From: UMGS172 sp045651745
GTDB taxonomy: Bacteria; Bacillota; Clostridia; Oscillospirales; Acutalibacteraceae
DNA: 5,632 nucleotides
Direction of reading: 5' to 3'
Assembly: GCA_045651745.1 (NCBI GenBank)
Contig: JAZRSW010000014.1
Location: 1-5,632, forward strand
Below, in pieces: positions 1 to 5,632 of the stretch. The stretch's first letter is position 1, and each line of letters begins with the position of its first letter. The translations under genes and the position numbers were made by a program. Below the pieces are notes generated by a model, which was given only the letters and a program-made list of their open reading frames with translations, was not told the DNA's origin and did not search any database.

Positions 1-40
1 ACTCCTTGGCTCACAGAACGACATGGCTACGATCCGACTT
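1..40 (-). other. Sequencing adapter remnant (MGI/BGI type) at the contig end
   Basis: Read on the minus strand from position 40 to 1, this segment starts AAGTCGGATCGTAGCCATGT and continues to the edge. From memory it matches the first 40 bases of the 42-base MGI/DNBSEQ reverse adapter without a mismatch. It is joined directly to the conserved TopA coding sequence, where homology to the family stops abruptly (after residue 101). It is an untrimmed library adapter, not genomic DNA, and should be removed before annotation. The boundary is uncertain by one or two bases, because the adapter begins with AA and the gene ends in A residues at the junction. Confidence 0.96.
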
Positions 41-344
41 TTAAATCTAAGCCTAAAACGTGTGCCAAGTGCCAAGAAATAGCCTCTCCCTCACGGTCAG
101 GGTCGGTTGCGAGATAAACGAACTCGCTTTTTTCAGCTAAATCCTTTAATTTTTTAATAACTTCCTTTTTGTTTGCAAGGTTTTGATATTTCGGCTGAAA
201 TCCGTGTTCAATATCAATACCCATAGATGATTTCGGCAGGTCACGAACGTGACCGGTACAACCGACAACCTCGAAACCATTTCCTAAATACTTTTGTACT
301 GTTTTAGCCTTTGACGGCGACTCCAAAATAACTAACTTAGACAA
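41..344 (-). CDS. topA: DNA topoisomerase I (type IA), N-terminal fragment cut by contig end
   Basis: Topoisomerase I relaxes negative supercoils by cutting and rejoining one DNA strand. Only the N-terminal half or so of the TOPRIM domain is present, about 101 residues of a protein normally around 700 residues or longer. The start of the family is unmistakable: SKLVILESPSKAKT at residues 2-15 holds the metal-site glutamate (E8), and DPDREGEAISWHLAHVLG at 81-98 supplies the acidic DxDxE set (D81, D83, E85). The start codon is TTG at 344-342, chosen because it gives the canonical N-terminus; a weak AAAGAG-type site lies about 7 nt upstream. The gene follows dprA after 26 nt, a common Firmicutes arrangement, and probably shares its transcript. 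The frame formally runs on to a TAG at 29-27, adding K-V-G-S, but those bases belong to the adapter. The catalytic tyrosine and C-terminal domains are off the contig. Confidence 0.96.
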
Positions 345-370
345 AATATCACTCTTTCTGGTGGAATATA

Positions 371-1555
371 TTACTTAAGGCGGTATCTCCCGCCGGGTAA
401 TGCTTCAATAAATCCGCAAATTTCAAGTTCGGTCACAGCGCCTAAAACAACACCTGCCGAAAGATTTGTGTTTTCTATTGCGTCATCGGGAATAAAACTT
501 TCACCCAAATTTTCGAATACACTTAAAACCTCAACCGCTTCATCACTTAACATACTTTTATCAGGTTTAGCGGATACTCTTTTTTCACCTGAATCGGTAG
601 TTTCAGCCGTGACTGTTTCGGATTTTGACGGTTTTTCTTTAACTCGCACCGGAGTTTTTCGTTCAGGCGAATGTATTTTATCCGGATAAAGACTCAAGTA
701 TTCGTTAATTATATCACTGACGTTGAGTAATGGTCTTGCACCGTCAGCAATTAAACGGTTAGAACCCTCATACTGAGATAAAGTCGGACTTCCGGGAATA
801 ACAAAAACATCTTTACCCTGTTCTGCGGCGTGGCGAGCAGTAATTAATGTACCGCTTTGAGCTCCGCCTTCTAGAACAATAACCGCATTTGACAGTCCTG
901 ACATAATACGGTTTCTTGAAGGGAACGAGCCTTTTGTGACCTTATAAAATGGAGGATACTCTGAAACTAAACAACCGTTCATGGTTATTGTTTCACGTAA
1001 TTCGGAATTAACTTTTAGGTAATCCGCCTCAATTCCGCAACCTAAAACACCGATTGTATAGCCACCCGCTTCAATTGCACCGTTATGAGCCGCACTGTCA
1101 CCACCGACAGCACCGCCCGAAACAATTGTAAACCCACACGAAGCCAACGTATTTGCAATAACTTTACCGCAACCTGCACCGTAATCTGAAATTTTACGAG
1201 GTCCAACAATCGCTACTGTGGGATTATCATTAAAATCGTATCTTGTTCCCTTTACATACAAAACTGCCGGCGGGTCTGGTAGATTTAGCAACCGTTCTGG
1301 GTAAGCAGAATCTTCCGGAGTAATAATATTTATTCCGCATTTTGCAGAATCTTTAATTATTTTAGCAATTTCTCTACGTGGAACTTTATGAAGTCTTGCA
1401 ATTTGCGATTTAGATAAATGACACCTTGCAATTTTCTCGCTATCAGGTGCTTTATAAAAATTTTCAGCTGTTAAAAACTGTGATATAACTCTACCGACTG
1501 CAGAATTGCCGTAACCTAAAACTTGTTGCAACCAAATCCAATATTCAACCGACAT
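371..1555 (-). CDS. dprA: DNA-processing protein DprA (DprA/Smf family)
   Basis: DprA binds incoming single-stranded DNA in the cytoplasm and loads RecA during natural transformation; many non-competent bacteria also keep it. The 394-residue protein shows three parts. An N-terminal helical, SAM-like region (about 1-75) is followed by a Rossmann-fold core (about 80-285) with YPERLLNLPDPPAVLY at 85-100, VAIVGPRKISDYG at 114-126, GGDSAAHNGAI at 151-161, FPSRNRIMSGLS at 211-222, SGTLITARHAAEQG at 234-247 and GSNRLIADGA at 264-273. A polar Lys/Glu/Ser/Thr-rich linker (about 288-334) leads to a C-terminal winged-helix domain (about 335-394). The VGSR and GLARGID motifs of well-known DprAs read VGPR and GGAVGGD here, which looks like lineage variation. 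The ATG overlaps the methyltransferase stop as TAATG, and GAGGT at 1566-1562 sits 6 nt upstream, so translation is probably coupled. No other competence genes are in view. Confidence 0.96.
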   Translation of the reverse strand: MSVEYWIWLQQVLGYGNSAVGRVISQFLTAENFYKAPDSEKIARCHLSKSQIARLHKVPRREIAKIIKDSAKCGINIITPEDSAYPERLLNLPDPPAVLYVKGTRYDFNDNPTVAIVGPRKISDYGAGCGKVIANTLASCGFTIVSGGAVGGDSAAHNGAIEAGGYTIGVLGCGIEADYLKVNSELRETITMNGCLVSEYPPFYKVTKGSFPSRNRIMSGLSNAVIVLEGGAQSGTLITARHAAEQGKDVFVIPGSPTLSQYEGSNRLIADGARPLLNVSDIINEYLSLYPDKIHSPERKTPVRVKEKPSKSETVTAETTDSGEKRVSAKPDKSMLSDEAVEVLSVFENLGESFIPDDAIENTNLSAGVVLGAVTELEICGFIEALPGGRYRLK

Positions 1556-2349
1556 TACTTTACCTCACAACGAGTCATTTCCCACATTATTACAGATGCG
1601 GCTGCGGCAGCGTTAAGTGACTCTGCTCTGCCTTTCATTGTGATAGTGATTTTGCGGTCACAAAGGTTAATTGCAGTATCGGTCAAGCCGTTAGCCTCGT
1701 TACCAATCAGCACACAACTGTTATCGTTAAAATCTGCTTTTGTAACATCACAATCGGCATTACTCACAACCGAAGCAAATAAGGTAAAACCATTACTTTT
1801 AAGTGTTTGCAATGTATCGGTAATATCGTCAGCAGTAATTATAGGAAGTCTTAGCAATGCACCCATTGAAGCGCGAAGGCTTTTAGGTGAAAACGGGTCG
1901 CAACTTCTATTAAGAACAATTAATCCCGAAATGCCGAAAGCTTCAGCAGTGCGGGCAATTGCGCCCAGATTTGCAGGGTCGGCAGTATTTTCAAGGACAA
2001 TGTACTTACCATTTTCAATATTTTCAACCGACATCTTCTGCGGCATTTTTACAACACACATAACCCCTTGAGGTGTTACAGTGTCACTCATATATGAGAA
2101 AAGACTATCGGGCACTTTGACAATTACTTCTGCCTTTTCAACCAAAATATTGAGTCTATCCGATTCTTCAACACTTTCAGCAATAATCAATGTTTCAATG
2201 TTGTAGCCGTTAATAGCGGCATCAGCAGAAAGACGTAAACCTTCAAGCACAAAAAGTCCCGTCTGCTTACGTTCTTTTGCCGAGGTGAGCAGTTTTTTTA
2301 CCGATTTTATAAGTTTATTCTCTTTACTTGTAATAACCGAAAAATCCAC
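1555..2349 (-). CDS. SpoU/TrmH-family RNA 2'-O-methyltransferase (YsgA-like)
   Basis: This is a SAM-dependent SPOUT methyltransferase that adds a methyl group to a ribose 2'-OH in rRNA or tRNA. From the start preferred here it has 264 residues. The N-terminal substrate-binding domain (about 1-105) contains the family's FVLEGLRL segment at 33-40. The SpoU catalytic domain follows with all three motifs: NTADPANLGAIARTA at 121-135 (motif 1, R133), LIGNEANGL at 214-222 (motif 2, E218) and MKGRAESLNAAAA at 238-250 (motif 3, S244, N246). The last two form the knotted SAM pocket. The layout resembles Bacillus YsgA, a 23S rRNA ribose methyltransferase, more than tRNA TrmH, but the target nucleotide cannot be read from sequence. 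A GTG at 2358 would add three residues but lies inside the Shine-Dalgarno sequence, so GTG at 2349 is preferred. It is the first gene of the operon with dprA and topA. Confidence 0.93.
   Translation of the reverse strand: MDFSVITSKENKLIKSVKKLLTSAKERKQTGLFVLEGLRLSADAAINGYNIETLIIAESVEESDRLNILVEKAEVIVKVPDSLFSYMSDTVTPQGVMCVVKMPQKMSVENIENGKYIVLENTADPANLGAIARTAEAFGISGLIVLNRSCDPFSPKSLRASMGALLRLPIITADDITDTLQTLKSNGFTLFASVVSNADCDVTKADFNDNSCVLIGNEANGLTDTAINLCDRKITITMKGRAESLNAAAAASVIMWEMTRCEVK
1562..1566 (-). promoter_or_regulatory. Ribosome binding site for dprA, inside the upstream gene
   Basis: GAGGT lies within the last codons (E-V-K) of the methyltransferase gene and ends 6 nt before the dprA ATG at 1555. 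This supports the start call and translational coupling across the TAATG overlap. Confidence 0.75.
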
Positions 2350-2354
2350 ACTTA

Positions 2355-2363
2355 CCACCTCTT
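2355..2363 (-). promoter_or_regulatory. Ribosome binding site that decides the methyltransferase start
   Basis: The minus strand reads AAGAGGTGG, then TAAGT, then GTG. The GAGGTG core stands 6 nt before the GTG at 2349. The in-frame GTG at 2358 is part of the site itself and so is an unlikely start. Confidence 0.8.
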
Positions 2364-2422
2364 AAATTTAATAAAACATCAAAACGACGGCATTATCGCA
2401 TACTAACTCATAATATTTTGTT

Positions 2423-2451
2423 ATTATAGCAGAATTCAACAGTAAAATCAA
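2423..2451 (-). promoter_or_regulatory. Sigma-A-type promoter of the methyltransferase-dprA-topA operon
   Basis: On the minus strand, TTGATT (2451-2446) and a perfect TATAAT (2428-2423) are separated by exactly 17 nt. Transcription would start near 2416, giving a leader of about 67 nt to the GTG at 2349. It lies just downstream of the terminator of the preceding gene, where a promoter for this operon is expected. No operator or riboswitch is evident in the leader. Confidence 0.78.
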
Positions 2452-2482
2452 GACCAAATAGTAAACAATATAATGTAAGATC

Positions 2483-2515
2483 AAAAAAAGTGCCGCGGAT
2501 TTACCGCGACACTTT
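2483..2515 (-). terminator. Intrinsic terminator of the EF-G-like gene
   Basis: Transcribed on the minus strand, arms 2515-2504 and 2498-2487 form a 12-bp hairpin. It has one G-U pair, a GC-rich centre and a 5-nt loop (2503-2499). A run of seven T begins in the last three bases of the stem (2489-2483). It starts 9 nt after the TAA at 2524-2526. Confidence 0.92.
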
Positions 2516-2523
2516 CTCAACAT

Positions 2524-4572
2524 TTATTCTGATTTTTCAGCAATTACTTTTTGTGCAATAAAAGGCGGTGCTTCCTCGTAACGTTCAAAATTGAACTCAA
2601 ATGTAGCACGACCTTGTGCAATTGAACGCATCGCAGTCGGGAAATCCCCCATTTCAGATGACGGAACTTCGGCTAAAATCTCCTGCTTTCTGCCCTCGCA
2701 CGGATTCATACCCAAAACTCTGCCGCGGCGTTTATTAATATCACCGATAACGTCACCCATTACATCATCGGGAACTATAACCTTTAATGTACCAATTGGC
2801 TCTAACAGTACAGGATTAGCAGTAGGAATACCGGCTTTAAATGCTACTGCGGCTGCCATTTTGAAGGACATTTCAGACGAGTCGACGGGATGATATGAGC
2901 CATCAACCAATGTTGCTTTAAGTCCAACAACGGGATAACCTGCCAACGTGCCTTTCTTTACACACTCACGAAGACCTGTTTCAACTGCCGGGAAAAAGTT
3001 TTTGGGAACAGAACCACCGAATACGTTCTCGGCAAATATCATATCTGTACTGTCACACGGTTCAAACTCAATCCAAACGTCACCAAACTGACCGTGTCCG
3101 CCTGATTGCTTCTTATGTCTTCCCTGCACTTTAACTTTCTTGCGGATAGTCTCGCGATAAGCAACCTTCGGTGTTTCAAGTTTTATTTCAACACCGAATT
3201 TATTTTTAAGTTTAGAAGATACAACATCCAAATGCTGTTCACCAAGACCCGACAAAACAAGTTCCCTTGTTTCTTTATCGGTAGCAAAACTCAAAGTTGG
3301 GTCTTCTTCGCAAAGACGCGCAAGTCCGTTGGAAACCTTTTCTTCCTCACCTTTTTTAAGCACCTTAACCGCCATTGACAAACAAGATTTTGGGAATTCA
3401 GCTGCGACGATTTCAACGCCCGAACCTGCAACACTAAGTGTATCACCTGTTTTTACGTTACCCAACTTTGCAACAGAGCCGATATCACCTGCCGGAATTA
3501 CGTCAGCATCCTCTTGTTTGCCGGCTTTTAGCCACATAACCTTACCGAGTTTTTCTTCCTCTCCTGTACGCATATTGACAAGTTTAGCATCGGCTTTGAT
3601 ACTACCGTTAATAACCTTAAAATATGAAAGTTTGCCTACAAACGGGTCTGCAATTGTTTTAAATACAACAGCCGTTGCGGGTGCTGTAGGATTGCAGTTT
3701 GCAGTGCCCAGAGCGTCGCCATTTTTGATTTTATACTCACGGTCGGCAGCTGACGGTGCAATATCTGCCAAAATATCAAGTGCAATGCCGACACCTGCAC
3801 CGGTCTGGTTGATACCGCCGAAAACAGGACAAATGTCACCTGAAACCATACCTTTTTTAAGTGCTTCTTTAATTTCTTCAGCAGTAAATTCCTCACCACC
3901 AAAGTATTTTTCCATCAAAGCCTCGTCAACCGATGCAACAGCCTCAAGCATAACGTCACGCATATTGGTTATATCATCACTTTGAGGCATATCGGTTTCT
4001 GTGTATTTAACTCCATCGCACTTATAAGCCTTACCACTAATCAAATCTACATAAGAAACTACCGTCTCACCCTCAACATAAGGAATAACAACGGGACATA
4101 TAACTGCACCGTAATGGGCAGTCAAGGTTGAAATTACTCGGTAAAAATATGCACGCGGAGAATCTAACTTACCAATAAAGAACGATACCGGAACACCAGC
4201 CGCTTTTGCCTGGTCAAAGTTTATCTGCGAGCCAACGTTAAGACCTGATTTACCTGACAGTACAATCACTGCACTGTCAGCAGCCGTCAATGCTTCACTA
4301 ACGCCTCCTGCAAAGTCAAAAAGACCTGGTGCATCAATAAGGTTAATTTTACTATCTTTATATTCAAACTGATAAACTGCAGTTGATACCGAAACACTGC
4401 GTTTTTTCTCCTCAGCATCAAAATCCATAATTGCAGTACCGTCAGATGTTTTACCGATACGGTCGGTAATTCCTGCAGCAAAAAGCATAGACTCTGCCAA
4501 CGTTGTCTTACCGCACGAACCGTGACCTAACAACGCAATACTTTTAATTTTAGTAATGTCAAACTGTTTCAT
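2524..4572 (-). CDS. Elongation factor G-like translational GTPase paralogue with altered G motifs
   Basis: This is an EF-G-family protein of 682 residues from the preferred start; the numbering below is from the upstream ATG at 4581, so subtract 3. The order is G domain (1 to about 280), domain II (about 300-390), domain III (about 400-475), domain IV (about 476-595, with KQSGGHGQFGDVW at 491-503 and DGSYHPVDSSEMSFK at 560-574) and domain V (about 596-670). The P-loop GHGSCGKT (19-26) is intact. G2 is RSVSVS (61-66), not RGITI-like. G3 is DAPGL (83-87), with Leu at the usual catalytic His. G4 is GKLD (137-140), not NKxD, and G5 reads GGIN (255-258), not GSA. This fits the clostridial EF-G-like side family, not the main fusA, and no rpsL/rpsG/tuf neighbours are present. 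The role is unproven. Tet(M)-type ribosome protection is possible but unsupported. It is a single-gene unit with its own promoter and terminator. Confidence 0.92.
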   Translation of the reverse strand: MKQFDITKIKSIALLGHGSCGKTTLAESMLFAAGITDRIGKTSDGTAIMDFDAEEKKRSVSVSTAVYQFEYKDSKINLIDAPGLFDFAGGVSEALTAADSAVIVLSGKSGLNVGSQINFDQAKAAGVPVSFFIGKLDSPRAYFYRVISTLTAHYGAVICPVVIPYVEGETVVSYVDLISGKAYKCDGVKYTETDMPQSDDITNMRDVMLEAVASVDEALMEKYFGGEEFTAEEIKEALKKGMVSGDICPVFGGINQTGAGVGIALDILADIAPSAADREYKIKNGDALGTANCNPTAPATAVVFKTIADPFVGKLSYFKVINGSIKADAKLVNMRTGEEEKLGKVMWLKAGKQEDADVIPAGDIGSVAKLGNVKTGDTLSVAGSGVEIVAAEFPKSCLSMAVKVLKKGEEEKVSNGLARLCEEDPTLSFATDKETRELVLSGLGEQHLDVVSSKLKNKFGVEIKLETPKVAYRETIRKKVKVQGRHKKQSGGHGQFGDVWIEFEPCDSTDMIFAENVFGGSVPKNFFPAVETGLRECVKKGTLAGYPVVGLKATLVDGSYHPVDSSEMSFKMAAAVAFKAGIPTANPVLLEPIGTLKVIVPDDVMGDVIGDINKRRGRVLGMNPCEGRKQEILAEVPSSEMGDFPTAMRSIAQGRATFEFNFERYEEAPPFIAQKVIAEKSE

Positions 4573-4580
4573 TAAAATCA

Positions 4581-4586
4581 TCCTCT
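4581..4586 (-). promoter_or_regulatory. Ribosome binding site that decides the EF-G-like start
   Basis: AGAGGA on the minus strand ends 8 nt before the ATG at 4572. The in-frame ATG at 4581 overlaps the last base of this site, so the longer form beginning M-I-L-M is unlikely; translation probably starts at M-K-Q-F-D. Confidence 0.78.
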
Positions 4587-4598
4587 TTTAAAATAATA

Positions 4599-4668
4599 AT
4601 ATATTGAGGCAATATATCCAAAAGAAATAAAACATTGTGCAATATATACAAATAAAATGCATATTGTT
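4599..4668 (-). repeat. Tandem imperfect repeats with CAATAT/ATATTG inverted repeats in the EF-G-like leader
   Basis: Two adjacent units of about 30 nt (4609-4638 and 4639-4668) both begin GCAATATAT and end in an A(C/T)ATTGT element, differing mainly in the middle. ATATATTG (4599-4606) and CAATATAT (4610-4617) form a perfect 8-bp inverted repeat with a 3-nt spacer. ATTG/CAAT (4634-4643) repeats the theme at the unit junction. All of this lies between the predicted transcription start and the ribosome binding site, so it could be a leader RNA structure or a protein-binding array. AT-rich DNA produces such patterns easily, so function is unproven. Confidence 0.5.
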
Positions 4669-4692
4669 TATCGTTTTTATTTCCTTTTAATA

Positions 4693-4721
4693 AGTATAAC
4701 ACACAACAATTGTGATTTCAA
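4693..4721 (-). promoter_or_regulatory. Promoter of the EF-G-like gene, with a palindrome between its boxes
   Basis: On the minus strand, TTGAAA (4721-4716) and TATACT (4698-4693) are 17 nt apart, and TGT directly before the -10 makes it an extended -10 promoter. Transcription would start near 4686, leaving a leader of about 114 nt. The spacer holds CACAA-TTG-TTGTG (4714-4702), a perfect 5-bp inverted repeat well placed for a repressor, although no regulator is known for it. Confidence 0.78.
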
Positions 4722-4778
4722 GTAGTTATTAAAATAATTTATACTCTAATTTTATTCAAGCAATTACTAAAAGAAAGC

Positions 4779-4811
4779 AAAAATAACGCACCCGAAAATA
4801 ATCTCGGGTGC
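4779..4811 (-). terminator. Intrinsic terminator of radC
   Basis: GCACCCGA (4788-4795) pairs perfectly with TCGGGTGC (4804-4811) around an 8-nt loop. On the minus strand the hairpin begins 11 nt after the radC TAA (4825-4823) and is followed by GTTATTTTT (4787-4779). The other side is also T-rich on the plus strand (4812-4819), so it could work in both directions, but no plus-strand gene feeds into it. Confidence 0.88.
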
Positions 4812-4822
4812 TTTATTTTGAT

Positions 4823-5572
4823 TTACTTAAATATACTTTTAAAATTAACCGATGTGGCCATAGACGTAAACTCATCGCCTGCTATAATAAGGTGGTCAAC
4901 AAGTCTAACATTTACGTTAGCGAGCATTTTAATCAGTTCAACTGTCGTATCTATATCTTCTCGCGACGGTAAAGCTACTCCGTTGGGATGGTTGTGTGCT
5001 AAAATAACACCTGCCGTCAATGGGTTTTTGAGCGAAAGCTCTATTAACCTTCTGACGTTTAGCAAGCAACTGCAACTATCACCTTCACAAACAGTTTCAA
5101 AACTCAATATTTTACACGAAGAATCAATACAGATTACCATCACACGTTCATTCATAACTCCGGTATAATATTTACGAAGAAATTTAGATGTGGCATCAGA
5201 GTCTTTTAATCTTGTAGCAGAGTTTGAACTTTTACTGTATTCGTGAAATAATGGTATCATCATTTTTAATAATGTTGCAGTATTTTTTGTAACACCATTT
5301 ACAGAAAGCAACTCTTCTTCACTTGCTTCAAATAAACCAGAAAGTGTTTGGAAACGGTCAATTAAATCATGTGCTAAAGGATTGGTATCACGACGGGGTA
5401 CAGAGTAATACAAAAGCATTTCTAAAATTTCATGTTCCTGCATACCGTTAAAGCCTGTTTTCTCGAATCTTTCCCTCATTCTGTCACGGTGACCATCGTG
5501 AACATTCTTCTTGGAGATTTTATCTTTTTCACCACTGATTTTAACTGAATTTATATTTGCCTTTTCTTTCAT
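4823..5572 (-). CDS. radC: RadC/UPF0758 family JAB (MPN+) domain protein
   Basis: This is a predicted cytoplasmic metalloprotein of 249 residues, the usual RadC length being about 220-250. The N-terminal part (about 25-110) has GHRDRMRERF at 27-36, PRRDTNPLAHDLIDRF at 59-74 and a helix-hairpin-helix-like stretch near 89-103. The C-terminal JAB/MPN+ domain (about 125-249) has the complete zinc-site pattern: E159 in FET, H193 and H195 in HNHPNG, then S203 and D206 in PSREDID. The ligands are intact, so an active hydrolase is plausible, but no substrate is established for the family. The old link to DNA repair rested on a misassigned E. coli mutation, so the name should not be taken as function. 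A TTG at 5593 would add seven residues but has no ribosome binding site; ATG at 5572 has AGGAAG just upstream. A terminator follows the gene. Confidence 0.94.
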   Translation of the reverse strand: MKEKANINSVKISGEKDKISKKNVHDGHRDRMRERFEKTGFNGMQEHEILEMLLYYSVPRRDTNPLAHDLIDRFQTLSGLFEASEEELLSVNGVTKNTATLLKMMIPLFHEYSKSSNSATRLKDSDATSKFLRKYYTGVMNERVMVICIDSSCKILSFETVCEGDSCSCLLNVRRLIELSLKNPLTAGVILAHNHPNGVALPSREDIDTTVELIKMLANVNVRLVDHLIIAGDEFTSMATSVNFKSIFK

Positions 5573-5576
5573 AAAA

Positions 5577-5582
5577 CTTCCT
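5577..5582 (-). promoter_or_regulatory. Ribosome binding site that decides the radC start
   Basis: AGGAAG on the minus strand, with its AGGA core 6 nt before the ATG at 5572, favours this start over the TTG at 5593, which has only AAAAAGTAA upstream. The remaining 50 bases to the window edge (5583-5632) are AT-rich and hold no complete promoter I can support. Confidence 0.72.
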
Positions 5583-5632
5583 ATATCCAACAATTACTTT
5601 TTAAACATTATGAATCAAAACATTTTTAATAA

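Noticed and set aside
27..29. TAG that would make topA a naturally truncated 105-residue protein or pseudogene
   Set aside because: The stop lies within the adapter sequence; the genomic frame is open and conserved up to the junction.
1523..2071. Plus-strand open frame of 182 codons opposite the methyltransferase gene
   Set aside because: It is antisense to conserved SpoU motifs and spans the dprA junction, with no convincing ribosome binding site or family resemblance.
3329..3985. Plus-strand open frame of 218 codons opposite the EF-G-like gene
   Set aside because: It is fully antisense to a well-conserved gene, has no recognisable domain, and its Ser/Pro/Thr/Ala-rich composition is what the reverse complement of this coding sequence produces.
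2524..4572. Main translocase EF-G (fusA) or a Tet(M)-type ribosome protection protein
   Set aside because: The altered G2-G5 motifs and the lack of ribosomal-protein and tuf neighbours argue against housekeeping fusA. Overall motifs fit the EF-G-like paralogue family better than Tet proteins, and there is no sign of mobile DNA around it.
4573..4822. Small RNA, tRNA, riboswitch or CRISPR-like array in the longest intergenic region
   Set aside because: No tRNA-like cloverleaf, known riboswitch core or regularly spaced repeat array is visible; the region is accounted for by a terminator, a promoter and a two-unit AT-rich repeat.
4823..5572. RadC as part of a defence or mobile island
   Set aside because: RadC-like genes do occur on such islands, but this copy has the chromosomal clostridial form with its N-terminal domain, its own terminator, and only housekeeping neighbours.

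Overview
This is a low-GC (roughly 40 % by eye), compact bacterial window in which every real gene lies on the minus strand. Gene content and order point to a Clostridia-type Firmicute, probably an Oscillospirales/Ruminococcaceae-like gut anaerobe. The indicators are an RNA 2'-O-methyltransferase followed by dprA and topA, a clostridial EF-G-like paralogue, a RadC that starts with a GHRxRxRERF segment, strong AGGAGG-type ribosome binding sites, and TTG/GTG starts. The lineage is inferred from style and synteny, not from a database search.

Layout in transcription order, from the right edge to the left. (1) radC (5572-4823) ends in a good intrinsic terminator (4811-4779). (2) A 250-base AT-rich stretch (4573-4822) holds that terminator, then a near-consensus promoter (4721-4693) with a perfect 5-bp inverted repeat between its -35 and -10 boxes, then a leader of about 110 nt made of CAATAT/ATATTG repeats. 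(3) An EF-G-like translational GTPase paralogue (4572-2524) follows, ending in a strong intrinsic terminator (2515-2483). (4) A second sigma-A-type promoter (2451-2423) drives a tight operon: a SpoU/TrmH-family RNA methyltransferase, dprA (start and stop codons overlap as TAATG), and topA 26 nt later. topA is cut off by the end of the contig.

The first 40 bases are not genomic. They match, in reverse complement, the MGI/BGI (DNBSEQ) reverse sequencing adapter as I know it. They are fused onto the topA reading frame and create a false TAG stop after about 101 genuine residues. topA is therefore incomplete because of an assembly artefact, not a biological truncation.

The operon joins nucleic-acid housekeeping functions: RNA modification, single-stranded DNA handling through DprA, and supercoil relaxation through TopA. 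The EF-G paralogue and RadC are separate transcription units. I see no mobile element, CRISPR array, RNA gene or defence system, and I do not think the window holds a new multi-gene system. The most notable biology is the EF-G paralogue: its P-loop and domain IV are intact, but the other GTPase signature motifs are altered. The catalytic-histidine position is Leu, NKxD is GKLD, and the SA of G5 is missing.
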